From NCBI GenBank assembly GCA_023427085.1, contig JAEZBO010000102.1:1-64000 (forward strand): a stretch of 64,000 bases of DNA. Reading direction: 5' to 3'. The DNA comes from Pseudomonadota bacterium (GTDB lineage: Bacteria > Pseudomonadota > Gammaproteobacteria > Burkholderiales > Burkholderiaceae_B). Position numbers and translations under genes: made by a program. Below are positions 50,844 through 60,958 of this stretch, in pieces. The notes below the pieces were generated by a model, which did not search any database, had not been told where the DNA came from, and saw only the letters and a program-made list of their open reading frames with translations. Positions within the stretch are counted from its first letter, which is position 1. Each line of letters starts with the position of its first letter.

Positions 50844-53800
50844 TTCATCGATGCGAAAAGGCTCAGTCGAGCCCGCGTGTAGTGCAAGGTATTAGCTCCG
50901 ATCGAGGTCGTACTGAAGCGGGCGATCACCCAGTGCGTTCCGGCCGGCAGGAGGCCTGAGGAAAAAAAACGTTGGGATCTAGCTAGCCAGTTCCCGAACG
51001 GTGGCCGGACAGTTTCCGGCCCGGTATCGCCGCTCCACCCAATGTTTGACTCGACCCAATACAGCGATGGCATGTTGTAGCTCTCCGGTGCCGAGAAAGG
51101 CACTCGCCACGACCAATCGACGAACGCAGTGACATAACCAGGCGCCGGCAGCGTGATCATGGCCGTGTGCATGTACGTCCCTTGCAGCTCGCCCCAGCTG
51201 TCCCTCCAGAATGTCAGATCAGCTGACTCGACAGTATTGATGGTGACCGAGTTGTCAGCGATTTTCAGTGTGCCGACGGCAAGGTTGTCGATCTTGCCGG
51301 TCTTCACCGCGAGATCGACCAAGTTGCCCGTGCGGATGTAAGCCTGATCTAGGTTCGCCAGCCGCGCGTTGAAGCTGGTGGCCGTCAACGCATTGGCATC
51401 GAGCGTGTTCGCCCGGATCTTCTCGCCGGACAGCTGGCCGATCACGGCATCAGCGACGACCATCTGGCCGTTCTGCACTACGAACGGCAGCGCCAGCTGG
51501 CCTGACGCCTCGTCGACGATGCCGAACCGCTGCGCGTACACCAGCACGCTGCCTTCGGCCTCGCCGCCCTCGCCCGCCGAGCCGATCTGCAGCCCGGTGA
51601 TAACCCGATGGCCCTCGAGCACCACTTCGGTCTTGAGGTTGATCGTGGAGGTTACCTTGCCATCCAAGGTCGTGACAGACTCCATCGCAATCTCGGCCAG
51701 CGCCTCGGCGTCGCCGATTCCGGTCTGTAGGATCTGCACCGCTGAGGCCAGCGCCTGCTCCTGGTCAATCAGCGCCTGCTGCGCGGCTTGGATCGCGGCC
51801 AAGAATCCATCACCCTGAACGGCCAGCTGGGAAATCTGCTGGCCGTGCGTGGCGCTCAGCCGCATTTGCTGGGTGATGAAACCCTCGTTGGCGCCGGCCT
51901 CGGCCATCATCTCCAGGTGCCGCAGCGCCTGATCCTGCGTGACCTGGTCCAGCAGCCCGATCGACGCGCCCTGATCCTCTACGGACGCCGACAGCATGAC
52001 AAGTTCCTGCGCCAGCGCCTGGTCGCCGGCGACGCGGGCCGTGGCTTCGGCTTCCACTCCTGCCGCTGCGCCTGCGGCTGTCGCTGAGACCAGCCCCAAC
52101 TGGGTCGCCAAGCCCTCCTGCGCCTGCGACAGTGATTGCACCGAGCTCGACATGCCCTCGATGTCCGTCTCGACCTCCTGGAATCGGCTGGCGAAACCTT
52201 CCGCAGCCTCCTCCAGCGTCACGGTGCGCGACTGCAAGCCGTCAGCCTCGACCTGCATCTCTACCAGGCGCTGGGCTTGCCCATCCTGGATGCGCATTAG
52301 GTCGGTGATTTGCAGCACCGCGCCATCGGCGCGCAGCACCAGCCGCGTGACCTGCTCGACCGTATCGGCCTGAACTCGCCGCATCGTCGTCAGCGAGGCG
52401 TCGGCATCGCCGGCGGTGGCCCGCAGTTCCAACAGCGTCAGCGCGAACTGCTCGCTGGCCCTGGCCAGGTCGGTGACGCTGTTGCGCAGCCCGCCCACCG
52501 AGACGTCAAGCGTGTCTGCGCGGCTGGCCAGCCCTTCGGAGACTTCGAACAGCTGCGACACGTCGCTCTTGGTGCCGTCAACGTCAAAGCGCAACGTATC
52601 CAGCGAGCTCGCCTGCTCGTCGCTGGTTTGCTGCAGCGTCTGAGCCAACGACGAAACGCCGTCGACGTCGGTGCGCAGCGTGACCAGCTGATCTGCTTGG
52701 CCGGCCTGCGCGGTGCGCACCTGCTCAACTCCACTTGCGGCGCCCTCAGCGGTCGCCTTGATCGCCTGGGCTGACATCGCCAGTTGCGTGGTGGTCTGGT
52801 CCAGACCTTCGATCTGTGTGCCCAGCCCGCCGACGGTCGAACTGAGGTTGTTGACCGATTGCGCGGCCTGCGTCGAGGTCGTCAGCGCGGTCTGCGCCGT
52901 GTTCTCGGCTTCGCCCAGCCGGGTACCGAGCCCCTGCATCGCCTGCGCCTGGCCGGCGGTCGTCTGCTGCAACGACTGGACGTTCGACGCCAGCCCCTCG
53001 GCTTCCGATTCGAGCGAGCCCATGCGGCTGGCCTGATCCTCCTGCACCAGCTCGGCCGAGGTCATGCGGCTGGCCAGATCGCCCACCGCTGCGCCCAGGC
53101 TGGTGTAATCGCCGATCAGCGCCCAATAGGCGGTGTCGCCCCCGGCCACCGGCGGGGTGTTGACCGGCACAGCTTGGCGTGCTCGGTACAGCTTGTCGTT
53201 GAAGGAAACAAGGTTGCCCTGCGCGTAGGCGCGCGCGGCGTCGTAGTCCTCGGTGCCCAGGATGCCAGCGAGCTCGCCGTCGACCGCATTCAGCCGTTCG
53301 TTGATCTGGCCGCGCAGCAGGTTCAGTTGCTGCGTGCGCGCCGCGCCTTCCGCCGAGAGACCGGCGGCCAAGCCCTGCTGCCCGGATATCCGCGCCTGCA
53401 CCTCGGCGGCCAGGTCGGTGCCAGTCTGCACCAGCTCATCTGCCACACGGCCGACCTGCTCGGCGCGTGCGGCGGTTTCCGCCAGCAACGCGGCGCGCTG
53501 CTGCTTGCCCTCCTTGGTCAGCGCCTGTAAGGCACCGTCGGCAGCACCAGCGTCTGCGCGCAGCGCCAGCACAGCCAGGTTGATGCGCTCGAGCCCGGCG
53601 AACAGCGTCTGGCCCTGCTCCGAGCTGACGACATGGTCCAGGATCAGATCAAGGATCGGCCCGGCGTCCGAGCTGGACTCGCCCACCACCCCCGGCCCCT
53701 GCGGATACCACGGCCCCGGCTGGTCTGCCTCGTCGCGGATGCGCCCCCAGAAGTACAGCTTCTTGCCGTGCGCCAGCCCGTACAGCGTAAAGCGCGACAG

Positions 53801-56653
53801 CGGCAGGCGGTATTCGCCCATCAGCTGCGCGTCGGACAGGTTCGGGGTCTCGGAAATCCAGATCTCGACCGAACGCAGCCAGGGCCCGCTTTCCCACGTC
53901 CAGCGCAGGTCGATAGCCATCACCTGCCCGGTGGCCGTCAGGCTGGTCAAGGCAGGCGGCGGCGCGGCATTGGCGCTCACCACACCCGTCCAGGTCGTCC
54001 AGGGACCGGTCAGCGCGCCGACACCGCGCACGCGAACCCGCCAGGGGCCGGCGGCCAGGCGCACCAGCAGGCTCGGTTCGGCCTGCTCGCCCAGCACCTG
54101 CCAGGTCACGCCCATGTCGCTGCTGCCCTCGAACTCGTATCGAAGGGCGCCGCGGGCCGGCGAGGCCGACGCCATCTGGGTGCCCGGCTCGATCGCCGCG
54201 TACACCGTCACGTTGTCGACGATCGGCGCGGCGGCCGGGTCCGGCAACAGGGACGGCGCGGGCGGTGGCGGCACATCACCGCCCAGCTCGGCCTGGTGGA
54301 CGGACTCGGCATAGTTGACCAAGTCGAGCGACCAGCGCATTTCCTCGTCCGGAATCGCGCTCATGAGTTGCGCCAGCAACGCCCGGCGCTCACCAGGACC
54401 GAAGGTGTAGTGCGTGAACTCGTCGACAGACCCGTTCGAGATGTAAAGGGCGTAGGGGTTGGCCAAATCCAGAATCCGGACGCGGCGCGCCTGCAGGTCG
54501 GCCAGCTCAGCGGGTGATAGGCCCTCAGGCGCAGGCACCGGGCCGGCGGCCACCACACGGTAAGGACCATCCGGCGAGCCGTCACGCCGGCGCACGGCGA
54601 TGTAGTGGTTCTCGCCGGGCCACCATTCCAGCGGTTCGGACGTGGTCAAGGTGCGCGACTCGGGGTCGAAATCCTCGACGTAGCCGGACAGGCCCCACTT
54701 CGGCACGTCGTGGCTGACTTCGACCAGGTCGCCGTAGCCGGGAATGCCGCCCTCGAACTCTGTCTGCAGCGTCACGAACCGGCGCTGGTCACGGTCGCGA
54801 GCGCACATCGTCATGCCTTCGCGCCACGCCTGGTCGCGACTGGTGATGCCCGGCATCTGCACTCGGAACGGGCGGTGCTTCAAGCTGCCCGGCAACGCGC
54901 ACTCGACCTCATCCGGCTGCCAGGTCACATCGTTGATGAACTCGACGATGATGTGGTCGGGCTTGTCGAACTCCGGGTAGGCGTAGTCCACCGAGAAGGA
55001 CTGCGCCACCATGTTGCCCGGCGTGAACATCTGCGTGCGCACGCTCTTGGGCTCGTCGCGGATGATATCGATGATGCCCTGCTGGTACAGCGGCATGGCG
55101 CGGCCCACACGCGCGATCTGGGTCAGCGCGTCCCAAAACCCCATGGTGGTGTCGAAAGACCCGTCATAGAAGTCACCGCGCTGCGCCCACACGCCGGCCA
55201 AGCGATGGAGCGCGGGCAGGTTGATGCGGCTGTCGGGCAGCCCTCGCCCGTACTCGGCATCCTTGCAGGCGTCTGCAAAGGCCCAGGCCGGCGACCGGGT
55301 CGCGGTTGTGCCCTGGCTCCAGCCCTGGACGGGGTCCCAGGTGCGCAGTCGCCGGGTCGCAACGATGTTCACGCGGCGGGCGGTGCTGTTGTTCAGGCTG
55401 TTGGTCGCACGGATGACCATCGCCAGCATGGTGGCGTTGCCGTAGTCCTGATGCGACGGCAGATAGCCGCGCAGCCCCTGCCACACCACGTCGCGCACTG
55501 CGCGATTGACATCCTTCTCGGGTGGCGCCGGCGACGTGCGCTCGACCGTGACCTCCCAGCGCCCCTCGGGCACCGGGTACCGATACGACCGGTACTGCGG
55601 CGTCGGCGTGGACAGGCGCAGCTGCTCATAGCCCAGGGACTGGTAGGGGCCGAGAGGGGCGCCCGTGTCGTCGATCGGCCGCGCCATCACATGCCAAGAC
55701 GTGTCGTATTCCTGGTTCGAGTTGTTGTTGGCCACGAAGAACAGGCCGCGCGGCAGCGTGATGTCGACGGCGATCTCGGTAATGCGCGTGCCCGGCGGAT
55801 TGGCTGGATGGGGACCCACCGGGCCACCCTCGGGCGAACCCGAAGCGCCCAGGGAAATACCCTGCACCGCCTCGGAAGTGACCACGTTGTCCGGAAACAT
55901 CGTCACGCGCTGGCCAGGCCGCACCACCTCGTAGCGCACCTCGCCAAAGTTCTCGATAGGCGTGTTCTCGATGCGGATCTGCTCGATGTCGTACTCGCCC
56001 TGGCCGATGCAAAAAAGCTGGTACAGGTACGTCTCGTTGCCCTGCATCTCGGTGTAGGGCTGCGAGGCGAAGTCGGGGAAGAAACGGTGACGGCCGTACC
56101 GCACCGGGATCGACTCGAAAGGCCGCGCCATGTTGCCCTGCGCGCCTATCGTATACGTCGGGCTGGCCTGCTCGCGCTGCATCGCCGCCGGCGGTTTGGC
56201 CGGGGGGAAGATCGAGTTGATGGCCATGCCGCCGACTATGGCGAACGCAGCGGCCGCGCCAGCTCCTATTGCCATGGCACCCGCACTCGTCACCGCAACG
56301 CCCATCGCCCCGGCATACGCGCCAGCGGCAAGTGCGCCCACGCCTGCGGTCGCCACCGCCAATGCGACCATCGCGACCATCTGCATGGGGTTCGACCCGC
56401 CGCCGAAGCCGGGCAGCACCTGCACCACCACAACATCCGAATCGCGCAGACGACGCGCCCAGCGGTCGGCCACCAGCCAATCGCCGTTCACCTGAACGAC
56501 GAAGGGCACCGGCCGGCGCAGCGCGCGGCCTCGCCCCACCACGAACCCCTGCCGGCGCAGCACGGTGTCAAGGCGCGTGCCGGAACGGACTGCTACGGCT
56601 TCAGGCCGGTAGTTCGGACGGAACGGGTCCCGCCGGATGATGACGCTAAGCAT
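50840..56653 (-). CDS. Tail-tip host-specificity protein (TipJ/J-like) with long coiled-coil fibre
   Basis: A 1937-residue protein, the largest in the window. N-terminal part (1-160) includes a hydrophobic Ala/Gly-rich stretch (ALAVATAGVGALAAGAYAGA) like lambda tail assembly proteins; residues 165-750 form the J-like hub (MARPFESIPVRYGRHRFFPD; VVAQSFSVDY-like segment); fibronectin-like domains follow; about 1080-1640 is a long coiled coil of Gln/Ala/Ser repeats; the C-terminus (about 1690-1937) is a beta-rich receptor-binding end. Hub and fibre are one chain. It decides host range. Confidence 0.88.
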   Translation of the reverse strand: MLSVIIRRDPFRPNYRPEAVAVRSGTRLDTVLRRQGFVVGRGRALRRPVPFVVQVNGDWLVADRWARRLRDSDVVVVQVLPGFGGGSNPMQMVAMVALAVATAGVGALAAGAYAGAMGVAVTSAGAMAIGAGAAAAFAIVGGMAINSIFPPAKPPAAMQREQASPTYTIGAQGNMARPFESIPVRYGRHRFFPDFASQPYTEMQGNETYLYQLFCIGQGEYDIEQIRIENTPIENFGEVRYEVVRPGQRVTMFPDNVVTSEAVQGISLGASGSPEGGPVGPHPANPPGTRITEIAVDITLPRGLFFVANNNSNQEYDTSWHVMARPIDDTGAPLGPYQSLGYEQLRLSTPTPQYRSYRYPVPEGRWEVTVERTSPAPPEKDVNRAVRDVVWQGLRGYLPSHQDYGNATMLAMVIRATNSLNNSTARRVNIVATRRLRTWDPVQGWSQGTTATRSPAWAFADACKDAEYGRGLPDSRINLPALHRLAGVWAQRGDFYDGSFDTTMGFWDALTQIARVGRAMPLYQQGIIDIIRDEPKSVRTQMFTPGNMVAQSFSVDYAYPEFDKPDHIIVEFINDVTWQPDEVECALPGSLKHRPFRVQMPGITSRDQAWREGMTMCARDRDQRRFVTLQTEFEGGIPGYGDLVEVSHDVPKWGLSGYVEDFDPESRTLTTSEPLEWWPGENHYIAVRRRDGSPDGPYRVVAAGPVPAPEGLSPAELADLQARRVRILDLANPYALYISNGSVDEFTHYTFGPGERRALLAQLMSAIPDEEMRWSLDLVNYAESVHQAELGGDVPPPPAPSLLPDPAAAPIVDNVTVYAAIEPGTQMASASPARGALRYEFEGSSDMGVTWQVLGEQAEPSLLVRLAAGPWRVRVRGVGALTGPWTTWTGVVSANAAPPPALTSLTATGQVMAIDLRWTWESGPWLRSVEIWISETPNLSDAQLMGEYRLPLSRFTLYGLAHGKKLYFWGRIRDEADQPGPWYPQGPGVVGESSSDAGPILDLILDHVVSSEQGQTLFAGLERINLAVLALRADAGAADGALQALTKEGKQQRAALLAETAARAEQVGRVADELVQTGTDLAAEVQARISGQQGLAAGLSAEGAARTQQLNLLRGQINERLNAVDGELAGILGTEDYDAARAYAQGNLVSFNDKLYRARQAVPVNTPPVAGGDTAYWALIGDYTSLGAAVGDLASRMTSAELVQEDQASRMGSLESEAEGLASNVQSLQQTTAGQAQAMQGLGTRLGEAENTAQTALTTSTQAAQSVNNLSSTVGGLGTQIEGLDQTTTQLAMSAQAIKATAEGAASGVEQVRTAQAGQADQLVTLRTDVDGVSSLAQTLQQTSDEQASSLDTLRFDVDGTKSDVSQLFEVSEGLASRADTLDVSVGGLRNSVTDLARASEQFALTLLELRATAGDADASLTTMRRVQADTVEQVTRLVLRADGAVLQITDLMRIQDGQAQRLVEMQVEADGLQSRTVTLEEAAEGFASRFQEVETDIEGMSSSVQSLSQAQEGLATQLGLVSATAAGAAAGVEAEATARVAGDQALAQELVMLSASVEDQGASIGLLDQVTQDQALRHLEMMAEAGANEGFITQQMRLSATHGQQISQLAVQGDGFLAAIQAAQQALIDQEQALASAVQILQTGIGDAEALAEIAMESVTTLDGKVTSTINLKTEVVLEGHRVITGLQIGSAGEGGEAEGSVLVYAQRFGIVDEASGQLALPFVVQNGQMVVADAVIGQLSGEKIRANTLDANALTATSFNARLANLDQAYIRTGNLVDLAVKTGKIDNLAVGTLKIADNSVTINTVESADLTFWRDSWGELQGTYMHTAMITLPAPGYVTAFVDWSWRVPFSAPESYNMPSLYWVESNIGWSGDTGPETVRPPFGNWLARSQRFFSSGLLPAGTHWVIARFSTTSIGANTLHYTRARLSLFASMK

Positions 56654-57035
56654 AGATGCGGTGATATTTGGGGTTCGAGTAACCGAGGCCGAACAGGCCC
56701 CGCAACGGGGTGAAGATCACGCCTCGGCCTTCCATCGCGTGAAGCACCCCGCCGCCATCCAGATCCAGGTAGATGCCAACGTGCGGGCGGTCTCCCTCGC
56801 GCAGCAGGACACCATCGCCGTGCTGCGGACATGCGACCAGTTGCCACTCGCCGCTGCGCAGCTTGTGCGCGTACAGCGCACGCGCCGGCTCACCCAGCAC
56901 CGTGTCGGGGATGCCACCACCGAAGAAACGCTGCCGGCATTCGTGCAGAAGGCCCCAGCAGTCGTAAGCGTCGGGGCCTCGGGCGCCGAAGCGCCACGGC
57001 AAGCCGATAAAGGCGTTGGCGTCGTCAGCGGTCAT
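56646..57035 (-). CDS. NlpC/P60-type tail peptidase (lambda K-like)
   Basis: A 129-residue cysteine peptidase: Cys26 in YDCWGLLHECRQ, His85 in RPHVGIYLD and His99. In lambda-like phages this tail-tip enzyme opens peptidoglycan during entry. Overlaps both neighbours by a few bases. Gene order DUF1833, NlpC/P60, TipJ matches known siphoviruses. Confidence 0.88.
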   Translation of the reverse strand: MTADDANAFIGLPWRFGARGPDAYDCWGLLHECRQRFFGGGIPDTVLGEPARALYAHKLRSGEWQLVACPQHGDGVLLREGDRPHVGIYLDLDGGGVLHAMEGRGVIFTPLRGLFGLGYSNPKYHRIYA

Positions 57036-57565
57036 CGGAAGATCCCCGGGAAGCGAGCGCGCATGTACTTGGCCGCCGGGAAAGGCCAGTTGTGCACATC
57101 GGACAGCGTGGCCGTACCCGAGATCGATACGCCGGTTGCCGTGACACGATTCAGCGACATGCTGATCGGCGGGTTCATGGCGGGCTTGCTCAGGTCGGTC
57201 GAGACGTAGGGCCGGTAGATGACACCGATCGGCTCGGAAGACTGCGCCGCGGCCTCGAGGTGATCCACGATCATTTGGCTGACGCCGTCGACCGTGATCT
57301 GTAACGTCGGCACGCGGTTCTCCTCGAAGCCGGGAAGGCGAAAGCGAAACGCCCCGGCTTGGAAATCCACGTACTCGCCGGGGTGCAGCGGCGCGTCGAG
57401 CTCGAGCCGCGCGCGGATGTCCTCATGGCCGATCACCACCCGGATCGCTGTTGGCTGGCCGTTGTCGTCCACGAAGGCCGGGTGCCGCAGCTCCAGGGTG
57501 TCGAAGGCCACGCGATCGCGCGGCGCAGAGGCATACGCCTCCCTCAGGGCCTGTTCAAGCGACAT
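57032..57565 (-). CDS. DUF1833 family phage minor tail protein (L-like)
   Basis: A 177-residue protein beginning MSLEQALREAYASAPRDRVA, with FDTLELRHPAFVDDNGQPTA and QITVDGVSQMIVDHLEAAAQ, typical of DUF1833 in siphophage tails. It stands where lambda gpL stands, between the distal tail protein and the NlpC peptidase gene. Its start lies just after a terminator. Confidence 0.82.
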   Translation of the reverse strand: MSLEQALREAYASAPRDRVAFDTLELRHPAFVDDNGQPTAIRVVIGHEDIRARLELDAPLHPGEYVDFQAGAFRFRLPGFEENRVPTLQITVDGVSQMIVDHLEAAAQSSEPIGVIYRPYVSTDLSKPAMNPPISMSLNRVTATGVSISGTATLSDVHNWPFPAAKYMRARFPGIFR

Positions 57566-57576
57566 CTGCTATCCAT

Positions 57577-57599
57577 AAAAAAACCGCCCGAAGGCGGTT
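57577..57599 (-). terminator. UUCG-loop terminator within the tail operon
   Basis: On the minus strand AACCGCC-TTCG-GGCGGTT is followed by T7. The stop codon of the 119-residue gene (57598) is embedded in the stem. Tail genes downstream depend on read-through or anti-termination. Confidence 0.85.
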
Positions 57600-57957
57600 A
57601 GGAGTTGTTCAGGGTTTCGATCTGGCCGGATACCTTCCAGCGGCCGGCGCCCAACCATTCCTCTGCAGGCGCGGCTACCCAGCGCACGCGGCGCAGACGA
57701 ACGCCGCCGGGCCCCGCGGTGCGCAGCATGAACCAGCCCGAGTACAGCTGCAGCTCGTCCCGGCAGAACTCGATCCATTGGTCGTATTCGGCCTGCGTCT
57801 GACACAGGAAACTGCAGGGGCTTGTGATCGGGTAAACGCGGAACCGCACCCGGTGCCGCGCCATGCCGTTATCCATCTCCGTTCGCGTGAACGGATCGGT
57901 GGGCTGCCGGGAGAACTCGGCCAGCGGGGTGCGGCCGGTCCAAACAGGGATCGCCAT
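57598..57957 (-). CDS. Phage minor tail protein (M-like)
   Basis: A 119-residue protein beginning MAIPVWTGRTPLAEFSRQPT; FRVYPITSPCSFLCQTQAEY and WKVSGQIETLN are consistent with lambda-gpM-like distal tail proteins. It lies three bases after the tape-measure gene in reading order, the usual gpM position. Family is judged mainly by position and size. Confidence 0.68.
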   Translation of the reverse strand: MAIPVWTGRTPLAEFSRQPTDPFTRTEMDNGMARHRVRFRVYPITSPCSFLCQTQAEYDQWIEFCRDELQLYSGWFMLRTAGPGGVRLRRVRWVAAPAEEWLGAGRWKVSGQIETLNNS

Positions 57958-57960
57958 CGC

Positions 57961-60579
57961 TCAGCCTCCCAGCTTCGGTGTCAGGGCATACCGCCGCTCA
58001 ATGCTCTTGACCATCGGCCCCTGCCCTTGGTTGATTTCAGCAACCATCTGCCCCTGCAATTGCTTCCACAGCAGGTCGACGGTCAGGCCCCCGCTGCGGT
58101 CGCGACGGGTGCGCACCTCGGGGGTGCCTGGTACGCCATAAGCATTCACCGTCACCGATCCGGCGGCACCGGCGCCGCCGGACGATGGCGGCAGCGCAGG
58201 GCGTCCCGCCATGCCGCCGGCCGAGTGCCCGGTGCGAATTGCGCGCCGCAGATCGTTGAATCCTTGCTCGCCGCCCAGCGCGCGAATCTCGTCCTGGTTC
58301 AACACGCCTTCACCCTTGTGCACCACGCCGGCCGGCTCGAATCGGCCACCGTCGCCGGTATAGCCGCCGTCCGACCAGGTGGCGCGGTCCATGCCCACCC
58401 AGCTGTTGGTTTCGGGCATGCCGCTGCTGCCGCTGAAATACGCACTTGCCACCGATCCCAGCGCCCTTGCGAGCGGGCCTGTGATGCTCTGCTGCACCGC
58501 GATGCGCACCATGTCGGCGATGATGCTGTCGGCCAGGCTGGCAAAGTCCAACTTGCCCTTGGTCACGAACGCAGTCAGGGCCTGATCCATGCTTTGAAAT
58601 ACGTTGGTGACAGCAGAACCCATGGAGTCGTAGACGGCAGCGCTCTGGTCGGCGTAGTTGGTCAGCGACTCCAGCGCGCCCAACTGCCAATCCTCCTGCA
58701 TTCGCGTGCGCTCGAGCCACCGCTCGCGCTCGCGCTCCATCTCTGCATCGCGCTGACCTTCCCACAGCTGGCGATCCTGGTCGGACAGCCCGCGGGGCGA
58801 GTTGCGCGCGTCGTCCATGATGCGCTGGTAGCGTTCGTCGATCTGCGACAGCGCCTCATTCAGGCCACGGAAACGGTCGCCGCGGCCATACGCCTCCATC
58901 TCGCGCATGAAGGCGCGTTCGCTCAACGCGGCCTCGGCACGGACTGCGCGCAGGGTCCGTTCGACTTCGATCTGCTGCTGAACCGCATCCAGTTCGGCCG
59001 CCCGTGCCACCAAGGCATCCTGCATCTGCTTGGGCAGCGTCGAGTACATCCCCTTGGTCACCTCGTAACGCATCCGCTCGGCGCCAGTGAGTTCGCCGCT
59101 CAGGTCGATCTCGCGTTGCAGATCGGCCAGCACTTTCGATGCGTCAGCCATAGCGCGGGCTTGTTGCTCGGCCTCCATCAGCCGAATGACGTCGCTGCGA
59201 TGGGCGTTGCCGAGCTCCATCACCTTGGACTCGACGTCGCGTGCCAAGGTCAGTTTGTCGACGGCCGCCTGGCCCTGTGCGTAGGCGCCGGCGAGTTCTC
59301 GCTGGTAGCGGACCTCAAGCTGAATCTGACTCAGCCACTTGGTGTAGGCCTGCTCGGCCTTGATGTCGGCCGGCTTACGATCAACGCCGCCGCCCGCATC
59401 CGCCCGTGTGCGTGGCTGGGTAGGCCCGATAAAATTGGCATTGAAGTCCAACCTCTCAGCCGTGCGCCTTCCCGCCTGGAAATTCCGATCGCCCTCATAA
59501 GACAGAACGTCGCCAAGCGCGGCGAACGACGCAGCATTAGCAGCGCGAGCCGAGTTGAGAGCAGCCTGGTAACTGGCATCGCGCTCTGCAGTCTCGCTGT
59601 CATCCGCAAACCAGTCCAATGGGCGACTAGCTAAAGCTAGCAGTGCCTTGGCATTTTTGTGACCGGCATCGATGGCACGCACGACCACCATAATGCCTTT
59701 GGCGGCGAATACGGCAACGTCGGCCAACACCCCCATACCAAGGACCGCTCCCTTCAAAAACTCTCGCAGACCGGAGTCGGTGCTCAGACTGGCGATAGCG
59801 CCATCCAGCGTGTCCGCTTGGGTCCACGCTTCGATTGCCTCTTCAGCAAACATACTGAGCGCAGGCATTGCCTCGTTAGCCAACGCGGTGGAAGCTCCCC
59901 CGATTACAGCTTTCAGCCGGGTGAGGTTCTTGTCGAGATCAATCGATGCCCGCACCGCATCTTCACTCATGACGACGCCGAGGCGTTCGGCCTCATCGCC
60001 AAGCTCACGCATCCCAGCCGCGCTGTCCGTCAAAAGAGGCAGCAGAAGAGAACTATCAGAAGCCATGGCCTCCATGAAAAAAATCATCTCCGCCTGCGAC
60101 AGATTTGCTTTTTCCAGGCTCTGCACGAACAGGCCGAGCGCTTGTTGGCCCGATAGGCCGCGGAATGACTCGGCGGTCAAATCAACCTTGGGCGCGATCT
60201 GCTCGAAGAAATCCGCCATCGGACCGCCACTGGTGGTCATGAAATCGCCGACGCGGTCTTGCACATCCTTCAAGATGTCGGCGAGCTTGTCTTTCTCGAT
60301 TCCGACAGCTTGAACGCCGTAGGCCCACCGTTGGAACTCGGTCGCCGAAGAGTTTGCCAGCGTCGACAGCTTGTCGATTTCGCGACCAGCTGACGCGGTA
60401 TAAGCGACCCAGCCGGCGAATGCCGTTGTCGCGACTCCGACGGCCGTACCGATGCGCGCACCCCATTTGGCGATGGCCTTGTCCATATCGGCCAGACGGC
60501 GCTCGGCCCGCTTGCTATCAGTCTCAAACGAGCCCGTGCGCATCAACAGGTCGACAACGATGCTGCCCGCAGTTGACAT
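57961..60579 (-). CDS. Phage tail tape measure protein
   Basis: An 872-residue protein: MSTAGSIVVDLLMRTGSFET at the start, a hydrophobic segment near 45-65, long helical stretches, and a Gly-rich C-terminal region (GGYTGDGGRFEPAGVVHKGE) often seen in tape measures. Its length sets tail length. It follows the frameshifted chaperone, as in lambda. Confidence 0.9.
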   Translation of the reverse strand: MSTAGSIVVDLLMRTGSFETDSKRAERRLADMDKAIAKWGARIGTAVGVATTAFAGWVAYTASAGREIDKLSTLANSSATEFQRWAYGVQAVGIEKDKLADILKDVQDRVGDFMTTSGGPMADFFEQIAPKVDLTAESFRGLSGQQALGLFVQSLEKANLSQAEMIFFMEAMASDSSLLLPLLTDSAAGMRELGDEAERLGVVMSEDAVRASIDLDKNLTRLKAVIGGASTALANEAMPALSMFAEEAIEAWTQADTLDGAIASLSTDSGLREFLKGAVLGMGVLADVAVFAAKGIMVVVRAIDAGHKNAKALLALASRPLDWFADDSETAERDASYQAALNSARAANAASFAALGDVLSYEGDRNFQAGRRTAERLDFNANFIGPTQPRTRADAGGGVDRKPADIKAEQAYTKWLSQIQLEVRYQRELAGAYAQGQAAVDKLTLARDVESKVMELGNAHRSDVIRLMEAEQQARAMADASKVLADLQREIDLSGELTGAERMRYEVTKGMYSTLPKQMQDALVARAAELDAVQQQIEVERTLRAVRAEAALSERAFMREMEAYGRGDRFRGLNEALSQIDERYQRIMDDARNSPRGLSDQDRQLWEGQRDAEMERERERWLERTRMQEDWQLGALESLTNYADQSAAVYDSMGSAVTNVFQSMDQALTAFVTKGKLDFASLADSIIADMVRIAVQQSITGPLARALGSVASAYFSGSSGMPETNSWVGMDRATWSDGGYTGDGGRFEPAGVVHKGEGVLNQDEIRALGGEQGFNDLRRAIRTGHSAGGMAGRPALPPSSGGAGAAGSVTVNAYGVPGTPEVRTRRDRSGGLTVDLLWKQLQGQMVAEINQGQGPMVKSIERRYALTPKLGG

Positions 60580-60652
60580 CTTGGTTCCTTAGCTCGCGCC
60601 GAGTTGTAAACGATCTGTTACGATTCGCCGACCTTCTGATCTGGACGAGACC

Positions 60653-60958
60653 ATGACCGACGACGTTGTGAAAATGATGAGATACGACGCCTCCAAGAAA
60701 TCAGTTGGCGTCGCTTACCTGCTTTGGTTGGTGCTCGGTGGGATCGGCCTGCACCGTTTCTATGCAGGACACACCCTAACGGGGGTGGTCATGTTGTTGC
60801 TGCAATTCGCGGGTTGGCTGACCTTCCCGGTTGGTGGGATTTTTTTGCTGGGTATTGTCTTTATCTGGTGGTTGATCGACGCATTCACGCTTCCGAAAAT
60901 GATTGAGCGCCGTAACTTGCGCTTGGCCGCGACGATCCACACCGGACAGAAGTTCTAG
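60653..60958 (+). CDS. TM2-domain membrane protein, moron in the tail operon
   Basis: A 101-residue protein with two membrane segments and the TM2 signature LGGIGLHRFYAG...WLIDAF. It faces against the late operon between the tape-measure and chaperone genes, overlaps the chaperone extension stop by four bases, and has a TGTTACGAT extended -10-like sequence about 29 bases upstream. Such lysogen-expressed inserts often change the host surface or exclude other phages. Confidence 0.85.
   Translation: MTDDVVKMMRYDASKKSVGVAYLLWLVLGGIGLHRFYAGHTLTGVVMLLLQFAGWLTFPVGGIFLLGIVFIWWLIDAFTLPKMIERRNLRLAATIHTGQKF

Noticed and set aside
54605..56713. Plus-strand frame of about 700 codons over the tail-tip gene
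   Set aside because: Antisense shadow of the TipJ gene with Arg/His/Gly-rich content and no domains.
57451..59634. Plus-strand frame of 727 codons over the tape-measure gene
   Set aside because: Shadow frame; the minus-strand tape measure fits gene order and composition.
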